A stretch of 64,000 bases of DNA from Halodesulfovibrio aestuarii DSM 17919 = ATCC 29578. Its GTDB lineage: Bacteria; Desulfobacterota; Desulfovibrionia; Desulfovibrionales; Desulfovibrionaceae. Positions 27,225 through 35,801 of this stretch are shown piece after piece (position 1 is the stretch's first letter; each line of letters begins with the position of its first letter). The translations under genes were made by a program, and so were the position numbers. Location: assembly GCF_000384815.1 (NCBI RefSeq), contig NZ_ARQF01000017.1, positions 1 to 64,000 of the forward strand, written 5' to 3'. The notes below the pieces were generated by a model, which made no database searches, was not told the DNA's origin, and was given only the letters and a program-made list of their open reading frames with translations.

Positions 27225-28481
27225 ATGGAAAAATTAGTTATTCAAGGTGGAGTTCCATTAAATGGAACAATTCGTGTCAGCGGCGCAAAAAATGCTGCGT
27301 TACCGATTCTGATGGGCTCAATTCTTCTTGCAGAGCCTGCACGTTTTACCAACGTGCCTAATTTGCGTGATATTCGCACTACCATCAGTCTGTTGGAGAT
27401 TCTCGGATGTCCGGGGCGGTTTGCTGACGGAGTTGTTGAAACAGAAGGTTGCAACCCGAAACCGGAAGCGCCGTATGATCTTGTAAAAACCATGCGTGCC
27501 TCTGTGTTATGTCTGGGACCTCTGCTTGCTCGCCTTGGTGAAGCTAAAGTTGCATATCCGGGTGGGTGCGCCATTGGTGCGCGACCTGTTGATTTGCACC
27601 TCTCTGCACTTGAAAAAATGGGCGCAGTCTTTGAAGTGGATTCCGGTTACATTATGGGGAAATGTGACGGACGGCTGAAGGGCGCGCATATTGTTTTTGA
27701 AAAAGTAACCGTAGGCGGAACGGAAAATCTGCTTATGGCTGCCAGTCTTGCAGAAGGCGAAACTATTTTAGAAAATGCTGCTCGCGAGCCGGAAATTATA
27801 GATCTTGCAAATTTCCTTATCGCTTGTGGTGCCAAGATCGAAGGTCACGGTTCAAGTGTTATCCGCATTCAGGGTGTTGAACGCCTGAAAGGAAGCGATT
27901 ACGCTATTATGCCGGACCGTATTGAAGCAGGTACTTTTATGATTGCAGCTGCAATTACAAAAGGGGATCTGTTACTTGAAAACTGCCCGAATGATTCTCT
28001 TGATGCTGTTATCAGCAAACTTAAAGAAATGGGCGTGCGCGTGACAAAAGAAGAGAAAGGAACCCGCGTTACTTACATTGGCGAACTCTCTCCTGTTGAA
28101 ATTACCACTCAGCCGTATCCCGGTTTCCCTACTGATATGCAGGCGCAGTTTATGGCGTTGATGTGCTACGTGGATGGCACCTCAATGGTGGAAGAAACTA
28201 TTTTTGAAAACCGCTTCATGCATGCACCGGAACTCGCCCGCATGGGTGCGGATATCCGCCCTGTGGGGAGAACCGCCCGTATTAAAGGCGGTTCTGTATT
28301 ACGTGGTGCACCTGTTATGGCGTCCGATCTTCGTGCAAGTGCATCGCTTGTTCTAGCGGGGCTTGCAGCAGAAGGTGAAACTCATGTGCAGCGTATCTAT
28401 CATCTTGATCGTGGCTATGAGCATATTGAAGAAAAACTTATTCCTGTAGGCGCACGGATTCAACGTGTAAACGAAGAGTAA
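27225..28481 (+). CDS. murA: UDP-N-acetylglucosamine 1-carboxyvinyltransferase MurA
   Basis: A 418-residue cytosolic enzyme for the first committed step of peptidoglycan synthesis, transferring enolpyruvate to UDP-GlcNAc. Markers are [15 protein letters not shown] at the N-terminus and the loop [14 protein letters not shown] carrying the catalytic cysteine. [12 protein letters not shown] and [13 protein letters not shown] lie near the C-terminus. The Cys form is the fosfomycin-sensitive type. GGGAG lies 5 nt before the ATG. It is a single gene followed by its own terminator. Confidence 0.97.
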   Translation: MEKLVIQGGVPLNGTIRVSGAKNAALPILMGSILLAEPARFTNVPNLRDIRTTISLLEILGCPGRFADGVVETEGCNPKPEAPYDLVKTMRASVLCLGPLLARLGEAKVAYPGGCAIGARPVDLHLSALEKMGAVFEVDSGYIMGKCDGRLKGAHIVFEKVTVGGTENLLMAASLAEGETILENAAREPEIIDLANFLIACGAKIEGHGSSVIRIQGVERLKGSDYAIMPDRIEAGTFMIAAAITKGDLLLENCPNDSLDAVISKLKEMGVRVTKEEKGTRVTYIGELSPVEITTQPYPGFPTDMQAQFMALMCYVDGTSMVEETIFENRFMHAPELARMGADIRPVGRTARIKGGSVLRGAPVMASDLRASASLVLAGLAAEGETHVQRIYHLDRGYEHIEEKLIPVGARIQRVNEE

Positions 28482-28490
28482 GCATAAAAA

Positions 28491-28525
28491 AGCCTGCAGT
28501 TAGTTATGACTGCAGGCTATATTTT
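28491..28525 (+). terminator. Terminator of murA
   Basis: A 10-bp perfect stem (AGCCTGCAGT, 28491-28500, with ACTGCAGGCT, 28509-28518) is followed by ATATTTTT. It begins about 10 nt past the stop codon. Confidence 0.85.
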
Positions 28526-28605
28526 TCCGGAACATTAAGGGCATAAACCATATCTCTTAGTGTTCTTGTTCTCCTTGTGCAGCGTTGCAACGGGGAACAG
28601 AATGG

Positions 28606-28640
28606 AAAAGGGGGAACCTGGCCGGCTCCCCCTTTTTTTT
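28606..28640 (+). terminator. Second plus-strand terminator after murA, source transcript unknown
   Basis: A 10-bp stem (AAAAGGGGGA, 28606-28615, with TCCCCCTTTT, 28627-28636) has an 11-nt loop and a T8 run. No annotated plus-strand gene lies between it and the murA terminator. Confidence 0.75.
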
Positions 28641-28864
28641 GAATAAAGCAAATTCATGCAGCATGATGTAATGTACGATTTGCATTATTTTGAGTGTCAC
28701 CTTCCCGATATCGGGACAAGGCGCGGTATATTTCTTTACAGAAATTAGCAGTGTTTTTTTCTACGCCTTACTTCTGTCTTTAAGGCCTTTTTGGGTAGTT
28801 CGCAGTCTACATGCATCCTTTTCCCGTGTCAGAGGCGGCACAGAGTAGAGGCGTGTCTTCAGTG

Positions 28865-29935
28865 TTACCAACTTCGTTTGTACAGCTCCATGTATGATGC
28901 TGCCATCCTCATGTCAGTAAAGTCCTGAACGCGTTTGTTTCCGCCTTCTACAAGGCTTGCACGCAGTTTTTCATCCAGCATGAGGTCGTGAAGAAGCTGT
29001 GCAAGCTTTTCGTGATCATGGTTCGGAAATGTTAGTCCGCTTTTCTGATCTTCAACCAGTTCTAAGTTGGACGGGAGATCGGAAGCCACAACTGGAAGTT
29101 GTCCAACCCAGCCCTCTTTGATGACGCCGGAAGAACCTTCACCATTTACAGAAGGTACGGCAAGGATATCAAAATATGGCAGTTGCTCGCGGGCATCCTG
29201 ACGTCCAAGCAGGGCGAGATGGCTGCTGATTTCAAGCTCTTCAGCTAATTCTTTTATTTCACCGAATAATGGGCCGTCACCCACAACGCGCGCTTCCCAG
29301 ACAGGGATATCCTTGCATTTTGCAAGCTCACCAAGAGCCTTAACAAGGACAACGTGTCCTTTCTGCTCAGTTAGCGCGCCAATCATGCCGATGATCATTC
29401 GGCTGTCTTTACGGTCTTTTTTAGCCTGATAGCGGGAGGCATCAATTCCTGAATGAATTGTAGAAACTTTGCTGCGGTCAAGTAGCGGAGCAGACTCCAT
29501 CATCGTATCAGAGATTTCCTGACTGACTCCGACAACAGCATCCGCGAGTAAATATTTTTTGCTACTCCATCCATTTTTAAGAGGATAGGACACTCGGCGG
29601 GTGTGTATAAGCCGGAAGGCATCGCCACACATTTTTTTTATAATTCCGCCAAGAGATGCGCTTTTTGCGCAGTTTGTGTGGATTACCTGAGCACCATGTT
29701 TTGTTACAGCGCGGCGGAGTTTATATATGTTAAGAGGGTTCCAGTCTCCGGAACCGAAAAGAGGGAGAAGGGTAACACCTTCTACTTCTGCTGCATGTGT
29801 GAGTAAAGGAGCCTTGGCAGGAGCTGCTATGGTCACTGTAAATTCTTGAGAACGGGCTAATGCTCGCGCAAGGTAGAAGACTTGCCATTGTCCACCGCGC
29901 ATTTCTTTTCCGAGATCAAGCAACAAAATGTGCAT
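28865..29935 (-). CDS. Glycosyltransferase family 4 protein
   Basis: A 356-residue GT-B-fold glycosyltransferase. The N-terminal GGQWQVFYLARALA and HTNCAKSASLGG lie in the acceptor half. The C-terminal nucleotide-sugar-binding half contains VSTIHSGID, MIGALTEQKGH and the E-x7-E region SGVIKEGWVGQLPVVASD. GT4 enzymes usually build lipopolysaccharide or capsule sugars; donor and acceptor are not predictable here. It is a single-gene unit with AGGA upstream of the ATG. No other cell-surface sugar genes are nearby. Confidence 0.88.
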   Translation of the reverse strand: MHILLLDLGKEMRGGQWQVFYLARALARSQEFTVTIAAPAKAPLLTHAAEVEGVTLLPLFGSGDWNPLNIYKLRRAVTKHGAQVIHTNCAKSASLGGIIKKMCGDAFRLIHTRRVSYPLKNGWSSKKYLLADAVVGVSQEISDTMMESAPLLDRSKVSTIHSGIDASRYQAKKDRKDSRMIIGMIGALTEQKGHVVLVKALGELAKCKDIPVWEARVVGDGPLFGEIKELAEELEISSHLALLGRQDAREQLPYFDILAVPSVNGEGSSGVIKEGWVGQLPVVASDLPSNLELVEDQKSGLTFPNHDHEKLAQLLHDLMLDEKLRASLVEGGNKRVQDFTDMRMAASYMELYKRSW

Positions 29936-30030
29936 ACATATTTTCCTGAATATTCAGTGCGAACCCCGTTCCCCAATGAGTACGTACTGCGAAGTTGTGA
30001 TGTCTTGTGAGGTAAGTGTGTCGTAGGTGT

Positions 30031-30062
30031 AAAAAGCCGGTGCCGTAAATTAACGGCACCGG
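30031..30062 (-). terminator. Terminator after the class IV aminotransferase gene
   Basis: A 10-bp perfect stem (CCGGTGCCGT, 30037-30046, with ACGGCACCGG, 30053-30062) is followed on the minus strand by a U5 run. Between it and the stop codon lies a second inverted repeat, AGCCGATAGTC (30095-30105) with GACTATCGGCT (30124-30134). Confidence 0.8.
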
Positions 30063-30153
30063 ATTTTTAGTATTTTATACGTAAGCAGAGCCAGAGCCGA
30101 TAGTCATTATGCGCCGCAAGACGGACTATCGGCTGGTAGTCAGAGAAAGCTGA

Positions 30154-31095
30154 CTAAAGTGGCAGTCCGTTTACTTCAAGATCTTCTTTGAGAACTTGTC
30201 TGATCTCTTTGGCAACAGGGCCTGGACGTACATCACTTATCGGCTGTCCTTCAAAACGTACGATGGAGACACAGTCGGATGATGTTCCGAAGATAATGAC
30301 TTCTTTCGCTCTATAAAGGTCGTCCTCACGCACTGCGGCAAACTCGATTTTGATTTTGTCTTTCATTAGTTCAATAGCACGCATGATAGTTGTTCCTACA
30401 AGCGCGTTGGAGAACTCAGGAATGACAAGTGTTCCCTGTTGATTAACAAGAGCAACGTTTTCTGTTGCACCTTCTGCGATAAAATCATCAGCATCAAAGC
30501 TGAATGGAACATCGTAGCCGCGTTCATCAGCTTCACGTTTCATAAGCACGTTAGAGATGTAGTTTGCACTCTTAACACGCGCCATGTGTGCCGGCTTCGC
30601 CGGAATGGATGAACGGAAGGCAGTTGCGCCTTTTTCGTACCATTCTTCCGGTTTTGGATTGAACTTGTAAGCGACAATGTAAAGGCTGCTCACCGGACAT
30701 TCTTTCGGGTCTATACTGAACCCGCCCGGGCCGCGTCCTATAATGATACGCAGAAGGCCGTTTTCTGTTGCCGCAGCTTTTGCGACCTCAACAACAAGCT
30801 CTGCAAGTTTGTCCCAAGTACAGGGGGGCGACAGGTGCAGTCCTTTGACAGAACTTTTCAAACGCTCAATATGTGCATCAAGCTGATACAGTTTTCCGTT
30901 TACCCATTTAATGCTTTCAAAAACGCCATCACCCCTGTGGGCAAGATGATCGTCCATAGGCAGCAGCATCAGTCTCGGGTTTTTGCAAATACATCCGATA
31001 CGGTGCTCATAAAAGGCAAGCACATCGCGCTCTCCGGCTCGACGGCTATTCAGGATTTTAGAAATGTATTCTTCTGTATCACATATTGTCGCCAC
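30154..31095 (-). CDS. Class IV PLP-dependent aminotransferase (IlvE/PabC-like), GTG start
   Basis: A 313-residue fold-type IV PLP enzyme. The PLP lysine is expected in RVKSANYISNVLMKREA. The family signature (D.FIAEGATENV.LV) and GTTIMRAIELM are present. Such enzymes act as branched-chain or D-amino acid aminotransferases or as aminodeoxychorismate lyase; sequence alone does not choose. The start is GTG at 31095, with AGGAG 9 nt upstream. It lies 12 nt after asd, so the two are cotranscribed, which favours an amino-acid role. Confidence 0.85.
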   Translation of the reverse strand: MATICDTEEYISKILNSRRAGERDVLAFYEHRIGCICKNPRLMLLPMDDHLAHRGDGVFESIKWVNGKLYQLDAHIERLKSSVKGLHLSPPCTWDKLAELVVEVAKAAATENGLLRIIIGRGPGGFSIDPKECPVSSLYIVAYKFNPKPEEWYEKGATAFRSSIPAKPAHMARVKSANYISNVLMKREADERGYDVPFSFDADDFIAEGATENVALVNQQGTLVIPEFSNALVGTTIMRAIELMKDKIKIEFAAVREDDLYRAKEVIIFGTSSDCVSIVRFEGQPISDVRPGPVAKEIRQVLKEDLEVNGLPL

Positions 31096-31107
31096 GGCTG
31101 TTTTCTC

Positions 31108-32154
31108 CTAGTCGAAGATAGTTGTGTCTTTTACACCCAGAAGATCGCGTTTAATAAGCTCTTCCGCAATCTGTACAGTGTTGAGCGCAGCGCCTTTGCG
31201 GATGTTGTCAGCAACGATCCACATGTTCAGGCCATTTTCAATGGTTTCGTCTTCGCGGATACGCCCAACATAAGTGTCATCTTGACCTGCGGCATCAATT
31301 GCCATCGGGTAGATTTTTTCACTTGGGTTATCAAGCACAGTAACACCCGGTGCCTGTGTTAGGATAACGCGTGCTTCAGCCGGAGTGATTTTCTGTACAG
31401 TTTCAATGTTTACAGATTCACTATGGCCGTAGAATACAGGAATGCGTACACAGGTAGCAGTTACTTTTATAGAAGGGTCATTGAAGATTTTAACGGTTTC
31501 ATGAACCATCTTCATTTCTTCCTTGGTGTAGTCATTGTCCATGAATACATCGATCTGCGGAAGTGCGTTAAACGCAATCTGGTATGGATATACTTCTGCA
31601 ACCGGTGTCTGCATATTGAAAAGTTGACGAATCTGTGTTTCGAGCTCGGTAATTGCTTTCTGACCGGAACCGGATACTGCCTGATAGGTGGAAACAACAA
31701 TGCGTTTGATCTGAGCGTTGTCGTGCAGCGGTTTAAGTGCAACCATCATCTGGATAGTGGAACAGTTCGGGTTAGCAATAATACCGTTGTGTGCTTCGAG
31801 TGCTTCCGGGTTTACTTCCGGGACAACAAGCGGGCACCGGTCATCCATACGCCATGCGCTGGAGTTATCTACAACAACACAGCCTGCTTTAGCTGCGATT
31901 GGAGAAAATTTTTCAGATGTAGATCCACCGGCGGAAAAGAGCGCAATATCAACACCTTCAAAAGAGTTTTCAGTCAGTTCTTTGACTGTAAGTTCACCAC
32001 CCGCAAACGGTACTGTGGTGCCTGCGGATCGTGCAGATGCGAGGGCAATAACCTCGGTAGCTGGAAAATTGCGGCCTTCCAATACGGAAAGCATTTCCCG
32101 CCCTACGGCACCGGTGGCACCGACAACGGCAACCACTAAACGATCTTTACTCAT
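31108..32154 (-). CDS. asd: Aspartate-semialdehyde dehydrogenase
   Basis: A 348-residue NADPH enzyme converting aspartyl-phosphate to aspartate semialdehyde, the branch point to lysine/DAP, threonine and methionine. The Rossmann start is VAVVGATGAVGREML. The catalytic cysteine is in IANPNCSTIQM, and the substrate-binding part is VSTYQAVSGSGQKA. The start at 32154 follows AAGGAGAG; the longer frame to 32220 has no homology. It sits between hemerythrin upstream and the aminotransferase downstream. Confidence 0.96.
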   Translation of the reverse strand: MSKDRLVVAVVGATGAVGREMLSVLEGRNFPATEVIALASARSAGTTVPFAGGELTVKELTENSFEGVDIALFSAGGSTSEKFSPIAAKAGCVVVDNSSAWRMDDRCPLVVPEVNPEALEAHNGIIANPNCSTIQMMVALKPLHDNAQIKRIVVSTYQAVSGSGQKAITELETQIRQLFNMQTPVAEVYPYQIAFNALPQIDVFMDNDYTKEEMKMVHETVKIFNDPSIKVTATCVRIPVFYGHSESVNIETVQKITPAEARVILTQAPGVTVLDNPSEKIYPMAIDAAGQDDTYVGRIREDETIENGLNMWIVADNIRKGAALNTVQIAEELIKRDLLGVKDTTIFD

Positions 32155-32226
32155 TTCAACTCTCCTTGAGCACATAGAAATTTGGTAACAGTCGGCGCAT
32201 GATACAACAGAAACCGCCATTTCTGT

Positions 32227-32640
32227 TTATGCAGCACCTTTATTTTTTAAAAACTCAGCCATCTTCCGATCTATTCCGTTGATATGCTTAAACCACCAGT
32301 CTGTAAGGTAGTCTAAGAGCTCAGGAGTAATGTCTGCTTTGTCATTGAGATAATCCAGCAGAAATCCAATTGCATTGGAAAAAAACTCTCTGTGTTGTTC
32401 CATGTGCGCTTCAAAGTCTGGAATTTCATCTTTGTACGCCTTCATTAACTCTGCTTCTGTAGCAAAATGCATGTGGGCATAGTCATTCACTTTATGAATG
32501 AGCGGGCTTAGAACGGAATGTTCTTCTCCGTTCATATATGCATAGTACAGAGAATTGATGATCTGCGTTAGCTCGGCATGCTGTTTGTCAATTACAGCAA
32601 CGCCGGTGTTCATTGAAGAATTCCATTCAAATTTCGCCAT
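32227..32640 (-). CDS. Bacteriohemerythrin
   Basis: A 137-residue di-iron, O2-binding four-helix protein. All seven expected ligands are visible: His21 (DKQH), His58 and Glu62 (HMHFATE), His79 and His83 (HMEQH), His119 and Asp124 (KHINGID). Stand-alone hemerythrins store or sense oxygen or protect anaerobes and microaerobes. The ATG at 32640 follows AGGAGATATAC. It ends 72 nt before asd and may be cotranscribed with it. The fit with an oxygen-exposed anaerobe is inference. Confidence 0.94.
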   Translation of the reverse strand: MAKFEWNSSMNTGVAVIDKQHAELTQIINSLYYAYMNGEEHSVLSPLIHKVNDYAHMHFATEAELMKAYKDEIPDFEAHMEQHREFFSNAIGFLLDYLNDKADITPELLDYLTDWWFKHINGIDRKMAEFLKNKGAA

Positions 32641-32761
32641 GTATATCTCCTGAATAATATCCCTTGTGGAAAGGGCTAGGTGTTCCTTTTCAGTATACAT
32701 TCACGGCGAGACAATAGGACAACAATGCTCGTAATTCAATCAGTAATATATCACAGTGGCA

Positions 32762-33205
32762 TTAATAGCGATTCACAAGGTATGCTCCGCTAATAAGCAG
32801 GACTACTCCCAGAGCGCGCATGAGTGTTACGGGGCGGATGGTGTATCCGATGAAGCCGAAGTGATCGAAGATGACGGAGCCTATCAGTTGGCCGCAGATA
32901 ATGAGCGAAATCATTGCAAGAGCGCCGATACGGGGTGCAAGGAAGGTGAGAGTCGTAACACCGATAGCGCCAAGGAGGCCGCCAAACCATGCATACCATG
33001 GAACAGTAGATGTCGAGAGGGCAGGAATTGGAATTTTAGTTACGACAACGAAGATGCTTAACGCAATGGTGCCGACAAAAAAAGAAATGAGCGAGGCAAT
33101 GGGGGCACTATGGCTCCAGTGTTGACTGATCATGGCATTTAACCCCATTTGCAGGGGCATAAAGGTTCCGACGAATAGTGCAAGGAACAACAGTGCCATG
33201 TGCAT
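32762..33205 (-). CDS. DMT-family transporter, YdcZ/DUF606 type
   Basis: A 147-residue inner-membrane protein with five helices, one half of a typical EamA transporter. It matches the DUF606/YdcZ pattern (LALFVGTFMPLQMGLNAMIS and CGQLIGSVIFDHFGFIG). These half-size proteins probably dimerise; the substrate is unknown. The start at 33205 has AAGGGG 7 nt upstream. It is preceded by a 90-nt region with strong base-pairing that overlaps the Nudix stop codon. Confidence 0.82.
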   Translation of the reverse strand: MHMALLFLALFVGTFMPLQMGLNAMISQHWSHSAPIASLISFFVGTIALSIFVVVTKIPIPALSTSTVPWYAWFGGLLGAIGVTTLTFLAPRIGALAMISLIICGQLIGSVIFDHFGFIGYTIRPVTLMRALGVVLLISGAYLVNRY

Positions 33206-33218
33206 AATCGTACCCCTT

Positions 33219-33308
33219 TAGCGCGGCACTCTTGTCTCACTAGAGTTTGCAGTCGGGAGGCTTCCGCTTCACAACCTGATGCGGGTTCGCAACTGTTTGG
33301 TCGCGCTA
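33219..33308 (-). other. Candidate structured RNA leader between the Nudix and DMT genes
   Basis: On the minus strand the segment opens with TAGCGCG and closes with the exact complement CGCGCTA, a 7-bp outer stem. Inside are AGTTGC near 33291 pairing with GCAAACT near 33247, CCGC with GCGG, and ACTCT with AGAGT. Together these resemble a three-way junction. It ends 13 nt before the DMT start codon. I could not match it to a known riboswitch class. It may also be simple intercistronic structure. Confidence 0.4.
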
Positions 33309-33698
33309 TGCTAATGTGGTTAACTCCTGCACTATGGGGATGTCTGCTTCAAGAAAAGTAAGTTCACAGGCTTGGCTCGGCATAACCCATCGTACAGTAT
33401 GTCCTTCTTGAGGGATAAGTGTACCTTCAAATGCGGTTATGTGGAAGAAAAGAAGCGTAACAATAAGCTCCTCGTATTCATGCGTGACAGTCTGCCAATA
33501 CTTCCATTCTGTCGGAGTAATATCCAGTTCTTCCTGAAATTCACGCACAAGCGCTGCTTCCGGTGTTTCCTCCGGTTCAATTTTTCCGCCGGGAAATTCC
33601 CAGAAGCCGCCGAATGGTGCGGTATCCGGTCGTCGGGCGGCGAGGTAGCGCTCACCGTCCCATACAATACCGGCAACAACTGTAATGGCTTTTTTCAT
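33306..33698 (-). CDS. mutT: Nudix hydrolase, MutT-like (8-oxo-dGTP diphosphatase type)
   Basis: A 130-residue Nudix enzyme. The Nudix box is GKIEPEETPEAALVREFQEE, with all the catalytic glutamates; the last glycine of the consensus is Asp here. The FWEFPGGK lead-in and a C-terminal WVMPSQACELTFLEADIP are typical of MutT/CTP-pyrophosphohydrolase-like members that clean the nucleotide pool. It starts 2 nt after the ABC-F stop, so they form an operon. Its substrate is inferred from the family. Confidence 0.88.
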   Translation of the reverse strand: MKKAITVVAGIVWDGERYLAARRPDTAPFGGFWEFPGGKIEPEETPEAALVREFQEELDITPTEWKYWQTVTHEYEELIVTLLFFHITAFEGTLIPQEGHTVRWVMPSQACELTFLEADIPIVQELTTLA

Positions 33699-33700
33699 AA

Positions 33701-35665
33701 TTAGCCTGCGAGTGATTCGCGCTGTTGTTCCAATTCGTTAATCTCCATTTCCAGTTCACCCATTTTTTCCATCAGGGTTTCGCTGTCGTTCTGGAGCTGG
33801 CCGAATCGTTTAAGTGCTTCCTGCATTTTTGGGGAATTAGCAAAGAATTCCGGATCGGCCATTTGCGTTTCCAGTTCGCCTTGTTCTTCCAGCATGAGCA
33901 TGAGATTTTCTTCCATTTTCTCATATGCCTGTTGCTTAGGCTTCAGTTCTTTGTAGATACGGTTACGCAGTTCTGCCTGTTCTCGTTTGAGGCGTTTTTG
34001 CTCTTCGCGGCTCAGTCCACCAGTGGTAGTGGTTTCTTTGGACTTTCCGCCGGCAAGAGCATTCTGCTCCCTGCGGTATTTGTCGTATTCTTCAAAGCCC
34101 TGTTCGTGCACAGTAAGACCTTCGGGAGACAGGCTCCACAGCTGGTCTGCCACTTCTTTTAAAAGATAGCGGTCATGCGCTACCATCAAGATAGTACCTT
34201 CAAACGATGCCAGTGCTTCGATGAGTGCTTCGCGGGATTCAAGATCGAGATGGTTAGTCGGTTCGTCAAGTACAAGGAAATTGCAACGGGAAAGGAAAAG
34301 AATCGCCATCATCAGGCGACTTTTTTCACCACCGGAAAGTTCGCTGACAACGCGTTCAAAATAGCTTTGCCCGAGCATGAAGAGACCGAGAACTGACATA
34401 AGCTCTTCTTCCGTCGTTTTGGGATCGGAAAGACGGCGGATTTCGCTGAGAACAGTATTTTGCGCGTTCAGGGTGTCCAGTTGATGCTGAGAGAAGTATC
34501 CCATTTTTGCCTTGGATGCCATCATGATAGAACCGTTGTTCTTTTCCAGACGTCCGGCAATAAGTTTGAGCAGGGTGGATTTGCCACAGCCGTTAGGGCC
34601 TACAAGGGCAATCTTTTGACCTCGGTAAAGCTGAAATTCTAAGTCTGACCACAGGGTGACACCATCTGGATAGGTGAAGCGCAGGTCGGAGACGCTGAGA
34701 ATAAGTTTTTCCGCAGGAGCAGGTTCGGGCCATGCAAAGGCAAGGTTTTTGCGTTTGGTTTCAAATTTGATGGAATCAAGCTCTTTTTGCATGCGCTGAG
34801 CCATCTTTTGCTTGGAACTGGCCTGCCGTGCTTTCGTCGCTTTAGCTTTAAAGCGACGTACAAAGTCCATGTTGCGGGCAATGTCTTCTTGCAGCTTGGC
34901 CGCTTCGCGGCCCTTTTGTGCTTCAATTTCTTCTTGAATCACAAGGAACTGGGTGAAGTTGCCTTTGCGGAATGTCGGCTTGTTGCCCCCAAGGTAGAGC
35001 ACATGACTGCCAACTTTATCCATGAAGATTCTATCGTGCGCAACAAAGATGAGGACCCCTTGGTATTCCAGCAGGAAATTTTCCAGCCATTCGACAGCGT
35101 CGAGGTCAAGGTGGTTAGTCGGTTCGTCAAGAAGAAGAACATCTGCACCGGCGGTGAGCACTCTGGCAAGCTTAGCGCGCTCTCGCCATCCACCGGAAAG
35201 TTCCCGCATGGATTTGAGCCACTTCTCTTCGCTGAAGCCAAGACCTGTCAGTACCGTTTTTGCACGGTGCTCAGGGTTATGCCCGTAGATCTGTTCAAGC
35301 TCTGCCTGACGGATACCGAGACGCTTGAGGGCTGCTTCATCTTGTGCCTGGCTTGCAGCTTCCCACTCTTCCCAGAAATTATTCCAGTCGGGCAGGACTT
35401 CCAGCACCCAGCTAAGCAGGGGCAGGTCAAGAAGTGACTCGTCCAGCTCCTGCTGAACAAAGCCAAGACGGCAGCCTTTAGGCAGCAGCACGCGTCCGGA
35501 ATCAACGGACACAATACCGGCTACCATTTTAAGAAGCGTTGATTTGCCGCACCCGTTAGCGCCGCAAACGCATAGGCGAGTGCCATCCGCAATGTCTAAA
35601 GAGAATTGAGGGATGATTTCTTCGCCACCGTAGAATTTGGAAATATTGTCTAGTGTAATGCTCAT
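33701..35665 (-). CDS. ABC-F family ATPase (Uup/YheS-like)
   Basis: A 654-residue soluble protein with two ABC domains and no membrane helices. Domain 1 has GANGCGKST, LSGGWRERAKLARVL and LLLDEPTNHLD. Domain 2 has GPNGCGKST, LSGGEKSRLMMAIL and LVLDEPTNHLD. The linker between them is long and charged, and the C-terminus is a predicted coiled coil (QAELRNRIYKELKPKQQAYE). ABC-F proteins act on the ribosome E site or in replication/repair-related stress. The charged C-terminal arm favours the Uup/YheS side. First gene of the leftward group. Confidence 0.92.
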   Translation of the reverse strand: MSITLDNISKFYGGEEIIPQFSLDIADGTRLCVCGANGCGKSTLLKMVAGIVSVDSGRVLLPKGCRLGFVQQELDESLLDLPLLSWVLEVLPDWNNFWEEWEAASQAQDEAALKRLGIRQAELEQIYGHNPEHRAKTVLTGLGFSEEKWLKSMRELSGGWRERAKLARVLTAGADVLLLDEPTNHLDLDAVEWLENFLLEYQGVLIFVAHDRIFMDKVGSHVLYLGGNKPTFRKGNFTQFLVIQEEIEAQKGREAAKLQEDIARNMDFVRRFKAKATKARQASSKQKMAQRMQKELDSIKFETKRKNLAFAWPEPAPAEKLILSVSDLRFTYPDGVTLWSDLEFQLYRGQKIALVGPNGCGKSTLLKLIAGRLEKNNGSIMMASKAKMGYFSQHQLDTLNAQNTVLSEIRRLSDPKTTEEELMSVLGLFMLGQSYFERVVSELSGGEKSRLMMAILFLSRCNFLVLDEPTNHLDLESREALIEALASFEGTILMVAHDRYLLKEVADQLWSLSPEGLTVHEQGFEEYDKYRREQNALAGGKSKETTTTGGLSREEQKRLKREQAELRNRIYKELKPKQQAYEKMEENLMLMLEEQGELETQMADPEFFANSPKMQEALKRFGQLQNDSETLMEKMGELEMEINELEQQRESLAG

Positions 35666-35745
35666 AATTTTCTCGCGAGAAGCCTCGAATACCAGATGCT
35701 GTATGGAAACACCAGTGCGGTAATTTTTACTCCCATTTTAGGACT

Positions 35746-35761
35746 TGGCGCATGTTTTGCA
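35746..35761 (+). promoter_or_regulatory. Sigma-54 (RpoN) promoter of flagellar operon II
   Basis: TGGCGCA-N4-TTGCA matches the -24/-12 consensus closely, with the invariant GG and GC correctly spaced. The transcript should start near 35772, some 30 nt before flgF. Together with the site upstream of flgB it places both operons under RpoN. Confidence 0.82.
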
Positions 35762-35801
35762 AATATCATCCTGACAGAAATTCCACATGGGAGGAAGAGT
35801 C

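Larger units (their letters stand above)
28482..28864. other. Intergenic region with three hairpins between murA and a glycosyltransferase
   Basis: About 380 bases without a protein gene. It holds the murA terminator (28491-28525) and a second strong terminator at 28606-28640. A third hairpin, GCCTTA (28765-28770) with TAAGGC (28781-28786), has CTTTTT after it. Three stop signals in a row on the plus strand suggest one or two short transcripts, but I see no convincing promoter. A 12-bp palindrome CCCGATATCGGG lies near 28707. Confidence 0.5.

Noticed and set aside
33219-33308. The segment might be SRP RNA, a tRNA-like molecule or a cobalamin riboswitch.
   Set aside because: It lacks the SRP core (CAGG..GGAAGG.AGCAGC), no anticodon or T arm can be drawn on either strand, and the B12 box is absent. 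It is kept only as an unassigned structured element.
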